From positions 1 to 9,799 of the forward strand of contig JBBKXA010000186.1 of NCBI GenBank assembly GCA_037969235.1: 9,799 nt of DNA. The letters run 5' to 3'. Of the stretch, positions 6,243-9,799 are shown in pieces (the stretch's first letter is position 1; every line of letters begins with the position of its first letter). A model generated the notes under the pieces. It saw nothing but the letters and a program-made list of their open reading frames with translations. It ran no database searches and was not told the origin of the DNA. This DNA comes from TMED27 sp037969235. GTDB taxonomy: Bacteria; Pseudomonadota; Alphaproteobacteria; Micavibrionales; Micavibrionaceae. Made by a program: the position numbers and the translations under genes.

Positions 6243-7205
6243 ATGGCAAATGAAGAAAATAATTTTATAAACGAAGCTAAGTTGCAACTATCAACAATGG
6301 CGATAGCTGCATGCGGCATTTCGAGCGCTTATATTGTTTATGGTTCTATGTGGGCTTTGGCCTCTGGGACGTTGGCAACTTTATTCGCCGCTTCGGTAAA
6401 ATCAAGGCATATTTTAAATGCACTTCGTTCTACAGACGACCCTGATGATCCTGATGTTATTTTAGATGGAGGTTATGAGTATCATCAGGTGCAACAATTT
6501 GCACGAAAGGCTGGGTTTCCGACTCCTCCACTATTGTTATTGAAAAAAAATGGAAAAAAATCAGAAAAAAATAGAATATTTGCTGGAGCCATAGGCGCGC
6601 CTTCTAATGGGGCGATATTTGTTAATGAGGCATTTATGAACAATTTATCACGCAAACAAAAAAGTGGCGTTCTGGCGCATGAAATGATCCACATAAAATA
6701 TGATGATGCCTTCCGAAATTTAGCCAATTTAGCTTACGCAAGTGTCGGCTATATAACATATGGAGGAATGGCGTTTTCTTCTTATACGGGGGTGGGGAAG
6801 ATGCCAAACGCAATAGAATTTAATCAGGTAGCATGCTTAACACTTGCCGTTTCAATTCTCGGTGCATATTACTCGCGTGTGTGCGAGAAAAGAGCTGATA
6901 GGGAAGCAATTTATTTGACGCAGAACCCTTGGGCGTATGTCAGTGCCTTGAAGCATATAGGGAAAGACTATAATCAAAGTGTTGATGGTTTTAAAGCAGC
7001 TGTCCACAGTGTTGTCCAATATTATGCCCCACATCCATCATTAAGAAGTCGTGTAAACATGTTAGAGAAAGATTTGACGTCGATAGTATTGAAAGATCAT
7101 CCTCAAGCTGGACCAAGATTGCAGAAAATAACAGAAATAGAGATTTCGCGCTTTGAAAAAGAGTGTTCCCATAATGCCGATGAATGCGATTATACGCCTA
7201 ATTAA
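6243..7205 (+). CDS. M48 family (HtpX-like) zinc metalloprotease, membrane-associated
   Basis: A zinc endopeptidase of the kind that degrades misfolded membrane proteins. The 320-residue product has a hydrophobic N-terminal region (about 16-51, one or two membrane segments), the zinc motif HEMIH (146-150), hydrophobic stretches at about 160-182 and 195-211, and the third zinc ligand E215 in CEKRAD, matching ExxAD of HtpX. HPSLRSRVNML (264-274) matches the conserved HPxxxxRI segment. The arrangement resembles HtpX, but identity is too low for a confident name. A charged tail (about 285-320) follows the peptidase domain. The ATG at 6243 has a weak ribosome binding site (AAGTGG). The gene is AT-rich compared with its neighbours, divergent from hisG, and convergent with murA (15 bp between stop codons). 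It looks like an insertion into the murA-hisG junction. Confidence 0.88.
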   Translation: MANEENNFINEAKLQLSTMAIAACGISSAYIVYGSMWALASGTLATLFAASVKSRHILNALRSTDDPDDPDVILDGGYEYHQVQQFARKAGFPTPPLLLLKKNGKKSEKNRIFAGAIGAPSNGAIFVNEAFMNNLSRKQKSGVLAHEMIHIKYDDAFRNLANLAYASVGYITYGGMAFSSYTGVGKMPNAIEFNQVACLTLAVSILGAYYSRVCEKRADREAIYLTQNPWAYVSALKHIGKDYNQSVDGFKAAVHSVVQYYAPHPSLRSRVNMLEKDLTSIVLKDHPQAGPRLQKITEIEISRFEKECSHNADECDYTPN

Positions 7206-7220
7206 TACGATTAAAAATAA

Positions 7221-8696
7221 CTAACCCCTGCATATATTCGCGCCCACACCGCCGAGTTTGCCGGCGATGTCTTCATATCCACGCTCTAAGTGATAAATGC
7301 GATTAATCACGGTTTCGCCATCCGCCACCAACCCCGCGAGCACCAACGCCACCGAAGCGCGTAAATCCGTAGCCATCACTTCTGCGCCATGAAGCTGTTC
7401 AACGCCGCGCACAATCGCGGAATTGCCTTGCGCGGTAATGTTTGCGCCCATGCGAATTAATTCTGGCACATGCATAAATCGGTTTTCGAAGATTGTTTCT
7501 GTCACCAGCCCCGCACCCGCCGATATACACATCATCGCCATAAATTGCGCCTGAAGGTCGGTCGGAAAGCCAGGGTGCGGCTCGGTCATAATATCAATAG
7601 ATTTCAGCGGAATATTCTTATCGCGGCGCACGATTATATCCTCGCCGTCTTCTTCAATCTCCACGCCCGCGCGGATAAGGTGCGCCACCGCCGCGCTTAA
7701 ATGTGCAATGCGCGTATGCTTGAGCCGCACCGCCCCACCAGTCATCGCCACCGCCACCATATAAGTGCCCGTTTCAATGCGATCAGGCACAATAAAATGC
7801 GTAGTTCCATGCAGTTTTTTAACGCCGCTAATGCGGATGGTATCTGTGCCCAACCCTTCAATTTTCGCGCCCATTTTAATCAGGCATTCACCGAGATCTG
7901 TGATCTCCGGCTCTCGTGCCGCATTCACCAGCACCGTTTCCCCATCGGCCAAAGTCGCCGCCATCATTAAATTTTCCGTCGCTCCGACTGAAACTTTGGG
8001 GAACATAATCTTCGCGCCTTTAAGCCCGCCTTTTGGCGCGCTCGCATGGATATAGCCTTCTTCCAACGTGATCGTAGCGCCCATTTCCTCAAGCGCCTTG
8101 ATGTGCATATCAACGGGGCGCGTCCCAATGGCGCAGCCCCCCGGTAAGCTCACCTTGGCCTCGCCAAAACGCGTGAGCAACGGGCCGAGCACCAAGATCG
8201 AGCCGCGCATTTTGCGCACAATATCATAAGGCGCGGTTTGCGTAGTGATGTTGCTGGCGTTGATCGCCATCAAACTACCTTCGCGTGTAACCGTGCATCC
8301 CAAATGCGCCAGCAACTCGCTTTGCGATGCCATATCCCGCAAACTGTTGGGGGAGTTCTCAAAGTTCATGGATTCTTCGGTAAGTAGCGCCGCGCACATC
8401 AATTTAAGCGCGCAGTTTTTAGCGCCTGAAATCGCAATCTCGCCATTTAATTGCGCACCGCCAACGACCTTTATGCAATCCAGCGGCGCAGGCTTAGGAT
8501 ATACATCAGGCCGAAGATCATGACGCGTCACAGCCCCCTTAACGGCGGCCTCAATTTTAAGAACATCTTCCGCGGGCACTTTTTGAGTGGTATTTATCCA
8601 CGCCCAAATTGCTTTTTGATCCCGATCAATCAAACGCCCTAACGCCGATTGCCCACCTGCGATTTCAATCGCTCTTTCTAGTGCTTGTATACTCAT
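7221..8696 (-). CDS. murA: UDP-N-acetylglucosamine 1-carboxyvinyltransferase fused to an N-terminal YdaS/Cro-type HTH domain
   Basis: MurA transfers enolpyruvate from PEP to UDP-GlcNAc, the first committed step of peptidoglycan synthesis, in the cytoplasm. Residues 73-491 form a full MurA with its key residues: K93 (SGAKN, E. coli K22), the fosfomycin-target C188 (LPGGCAIG, C115), D380 (FPTDLQAQF, D305), R446 (TDLRAS, R371) and R472 (ERGYE, R397). Residues 1-67 are additional. The segment GGQSALGRLI, then IWAWI, VPAEDVLKIE and VTRHDLRPDVYP, closely resembles YdaS/Cro-like helix-turn-helix proteins, including their RPDxYP ending. The frame is open across the joint, with no stop and only a five-residue linker. 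No internal ATG would yield plain MurA, although a GTG (codon 56, 8531) follows an AAGGGGG run at short spacing. The start ATG has no clear ribosome binding site. Total length is 491 against 417-430 for normal MurA. Confidence 0.95.
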   Translation of the reverse strand: MSIQALERAIEIAGGQSALGRLIDRDQKAIWAWINTTQKVPAEDVLKIEAAVKGAVTRHDLRPDVYPKPAPLDCIKVVGGAQLNGEIAISGAKNCALKLMCAALLTEESMNFENSPNSLRDMASQSELLAHLGCTVTREGSLMAINASNITTQTAPYDIVRKMRGSILVLGPLLTRFGEAKVSLPGGCAIGTRPVDMHIKALEEMGATITLEEGYIHASAPKGGLKGAKIMFPKVSVGATENLMMAATLADGETVLVNAAREPEITDLGECLIKMGAKIEGLGTDTIRISGVKKLHGTTHFIVPDRIETGTYMVAVAMTGGAVRLKHTRIAHLSAAVAHLIRAGVEIEEDGEDIIVRRDKNIPLKSIDIMTEPHPGFPTDLQAQFMAMMCISAGAGLVTETIFENRFMHVPELIRMGANITAQGNSAIVRGVEQLHGAEVMATDLRASVALVLAGLVADGETVINRIYHLERGYEDIAGKLGGVGANICRG

Positions 8697-8702
8697 ACTT
8701 AC

Positions 8703-8731
8703 AAGTTACTAAAATATTAGTAACGAGTCAA
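8703..8731 (-). promoter_or_regulatory. Candidate murA promoter with a palindromic operator inside it
   Basis: On the minus strand TTGACT (8731-8726), a 17-bp spacer and TAACTT (8708-8703) form a plausible sigma-70 promoter with a good -35 and a poor -10. Only six bases separate the -10 from the ATG, so initiation would fall at or next to the start codon. This agrees with the absence of a ribosome binding site (leaderless mRNA). The palindrome at 8705-8724 fills the spacer and part of the -10, the classical position for a repressor. Confidence 0.45.
8705..8724. promoter_or_regulatory. Perfect 8-4-8 palindrome, putative operator of the YdaS-MurA protein
   Basis: GTTACTAA (8705-8712) and TTAGTAAC (8717-8724) are exact reverse complements separated by AATA. 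The element ends 8 bp upstream of the murA start codon. Its size and symmetry suit a dimer of a Cro-type HTH protein, and the neighbouring gene encodes such a domain. Autoregulation is therefore the simplest reading. I saw no second copy elsewhere in the window. Confidence 0.65.
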
Positions 8732-8816
8732 TGCCTTAAATTAAATTGAATGAAAGCGCGCTATTCTCAGCATTCTAACTATCAAAAACAATAGGCATTA
8801 GATTCATCTCTGCGCC

Positions 8817-9422
8817 CTACAATCGCGGCAAAGTCACGCCCTTTTGCCCCATATATTTCCCCGCACGATCAGCATAGCTCACCTCGCACGGCGCGCTGCC
8901 TTTGAAAAATAAAAACTGCGCAATGCCTTCGTTCGCATATACGCGCGCGGGCAGGGGGGTGGTGTTGGAAATCTCTAAAGTTACATGCCCCTCCCAACCG
9001 GGCTCAAGCGGCGTGACATTCACAATCAACCCGCACCGCGCATACGTGCTCTTGCCCAAACAAATCACCAGCACATCCTTGGGGATGCGGAAATATTCAA
9101 CCGTATGTGTTAATACAAAACTATTGGGCGGAATCACGCAAATATCAGTCGTGCGATCCACAAAGCTCTGCTCGGAAAAATGCTTCGGATCAACAAGCGC
9201 ATTATCAACATTTGTGAAAATCTTGAAATCTGGCGCACACCGCGCATCATAACCATACGACGAAAGCCCATAAGATATCGCCCCATCGCGTTTTTGTTTT
9301 TCAACAAATGGCTCAATCATGCCTTGGCTTTGCGCCAAATCACGAATTTGGTGATCGGCCAAAATGCCAGGACGCGCCACCATCGCTTCAAATTCTTGCG
9401 TTTTATCCTTGACCATTTCCAT
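8817..9422 (-). CDS. dcd: dCTP deaminase
   Basis: This enzyme converts dCTP to dUTP and ammonia, supplying dUMP for thymidylate synthesis. It is a trimer of the dUTPase-like fold. Strong family segments are GMIEPFV (34-40), ISYGLSSYGYDAR (49-61), DICVIPPNSFVL (93-104), GKSTYARCG (123-131), VTPLEPGWEGHVTLE (136-150) and the ending GKYMGQKGVTLPRL. The catalytic residues matching E. coli S111, R115 and E138 are S125, R129 and E150. The ATG at 9422 gives 201 residues, about 15 more than the usual 184-188. The in-frame ATG at 9383 (188 residues) is closer to the family length, so the true start is uncertain. The longer version overlaps the upstream small gene by 20 bp, which would allow translational coupling. 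murA lies 120 bp downstream with its own promoter. Confidence 0.95.
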   Translation of the reverse strand: MEMVKDKTQEFEAMVARPGILADHQIRDLAQSQGMIEPFVEKQKRDGAISYGLSSYGYDARCAPDFKIFTNVDNALVDPKHFSEQSFVDRTTDICVIPPNSFVLTHTVEYFRIPKDVLVICLGKSTYARCGLIVNVTPLEPGWEGHVTLEISNTTPLPARVYANEGIAQFLFFKGSAPCEVSYADRAGKYMGQKGVTLPRL

Positions 9423-9549
9423 CTTTATCGTCTTTCTTTTGCGGTTTATCAGATGCCTTGTTCTTCGCCAAAGCTTTGCGTTTCTTTAAATTCTCACGCA
9501 ACGCGAGCGCACGTTTATCGAGCTTATCTTGATTCTGTTTCACGGACAT
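9403..9549 (-). CDS. Small basic protein of unknown function, 48 residues
   Basis: The product is lysine-rich, with ALRENLKKRKALAKNK at its centre (residues 16-31) and a hydrophilic, charged tail. It resembles short conserved hypothetical proteins of alphaproteobacteria that carry a LRxNLxKRK motif, though I know no function for them. I placed the start at ATG 9549; a longer open frame to 9741 continues into the antisense of tRNA-Thr and is not credible. There is no clear ribosome binding site. Its stop overlaps the long version of dcd by 20 bp, suggesting co-expression. Confidence 0.55.
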   Translation of the reverse strand: MSVKQNQDKLDKRALALRENLKKRKALAKNKASDKPQKKDDKDGNGQG

Positions 9550-9641
9550 ACAAGCACAATAAACAAAAACAATGGTGACACGCCAGCGTTTTTGGTGTAA
9601 TTTGCGCCTGTTTTGGGGATAAAACCCATAAAACCACCCCA

Positions 9642-9716
9642 GCCGCGGTAGCTCAGTGGTAGAGCGCGTCATTGGTAATGACGAGGTCGAGAGTTCAATT
9701 CTCTCTCGTGGCACCA
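9642..9716 (+). tRNA. tRNA-Thr (anticodon GGT)
   Basis: A 75-nt cloverleaf with encoded CCA. The acceptor stem GCCGCGG pairs with TCGTGGC through two G-T wobbles. The D-arm is GCTC/GAGC, and the anticodon stem CGTCA/TGACG encloses TTGGTAA with anticodon GGT at 9674-9676. The T-arm GAGAG-TTCAATT-CTCTC is fully paired. The 3' half of this T-arm (TTCAATTCTCTC) is identical to that of tRNA-Phe at 2142-2131, where the 5' strand differs by one base and mispairs. Confidence 0.97.
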
Positions 9717-9781
9717 TTATTTTATTGCATAATGTGCCCACTATGTTCTAGGCTGTATGAAAAATATAGTAATGTGAACAC

Positions 9782-9799
9782 AGGTAGGTAATTTATGAT
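9782..9799 (+). other. Possible start of a gene cut by the window edge
   Basis: AGGTAGGTAATTT precedes an ATG at 9795-9797, a plausible ribosome binding site and start codon. Only one further partial codon is visible, so this cannot be confirmed. The 65 bp between tRNA-Thr and this point hold nothing else I can identify. Confidence 0.2.

Noticed and set aside
7470..8642. Several plus-strand open frames of 63-96 residues
   Set aside because: All are antisense to murA and are explained by its codon use.
8730..8798. AATGCCT and AGGCATT inverted repeat between dcd and murA
   Set aside because: The arms are only 7 bp long and more than 50 bp apart; no hairpin or terminator context supports them.
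9550..9741. N-terminal extension of the small gene at 9403-9549 to 9741
   Set aside because: The added residues include the string ERIELSTSSLPMTRSTTEL, a well-known artefact of translating the antisense strand of a tRNA gene. It lies across tRNA-Thr.
1..9799. CRISPR array, insertion-sequence ends or rRNA
   Set aside because: I found no regularly spaced repeats, transposase gene, IS terminal repeats or rRNA segments. The only mobile signature is the integrase next to tRNA-Phe.

Overview
The window reads as an alphaproteobacterial chromosome of moderate to low GC. The evidence is protein-level resemblance (Dcd, MurA, IF-1 and a short RNase G that lacks the Zn-link) and gene order. The minus-strand series dcd, murA, hisG, infA, maf, rng resembles the murA-hisG-hisD-(UPF0262)-infA-maf-rng-yacG block of Rhodospirillales-like genomes. 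That comparison is from memory. The genus cannot be told from the sequence.

Layout, left to right. Positions 1-2119 are the tRNA-proximal end of an integrated element. It holds a HEPN-like protein of unknown function (33-629) and a complete P4-type (DUF4102) tyrosine integrase (687-1907), both on the minus strand. A short control/att region with three TACCCCCA repeats follows, and then a tRNA-Phe(GAA) gene (2120-2194, minus) that is the likely insertion target. From 2331 the core block begins: a small orphan gene on the plus strand (2331-2675), rng (2678-3901, minus), maf (3919-4494, minus), a plus-strand orphan (4557-5078), infA (5087-5305, minus), hisG (5409-6050, minus), a plus-strand HtpX-like M48 metalloprotease (6243-7205), murA (7221-8696, minus), dcd (8817-9422, minus), a 48-residue basic small protein (9403-9549, minus) and tRNA-Thr(GGT) (9642-9716, plus).

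The core genes cover rRNA/mRNA processing (RNase G), nucleotide sanitation (Maf, Dcd), translation initiation (IF-1), histidine synthesis (HisG, short form needing HisZ) and the first committed step of peptidoglycan synthesis (MurA). Three more AT-rich plus-strand genes interrupt this block, and hisD is not at its expected place between hisG and infA.

The most striking feature is murA. Its product carries an N-terminal YdaS/Cro-type helix-turn-helix domain of about 67 residues fused in frame to a catalytically intact MurA. A perfect 8-4-8 palindrome lies 8 bp before its start codon, inside a plausible promoter. Together they suggest a self-regulating 'trigger enzyme' that controls cell-wall precursor synthesis. 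The fusion is visible in the sequence; the regulation is inferred.
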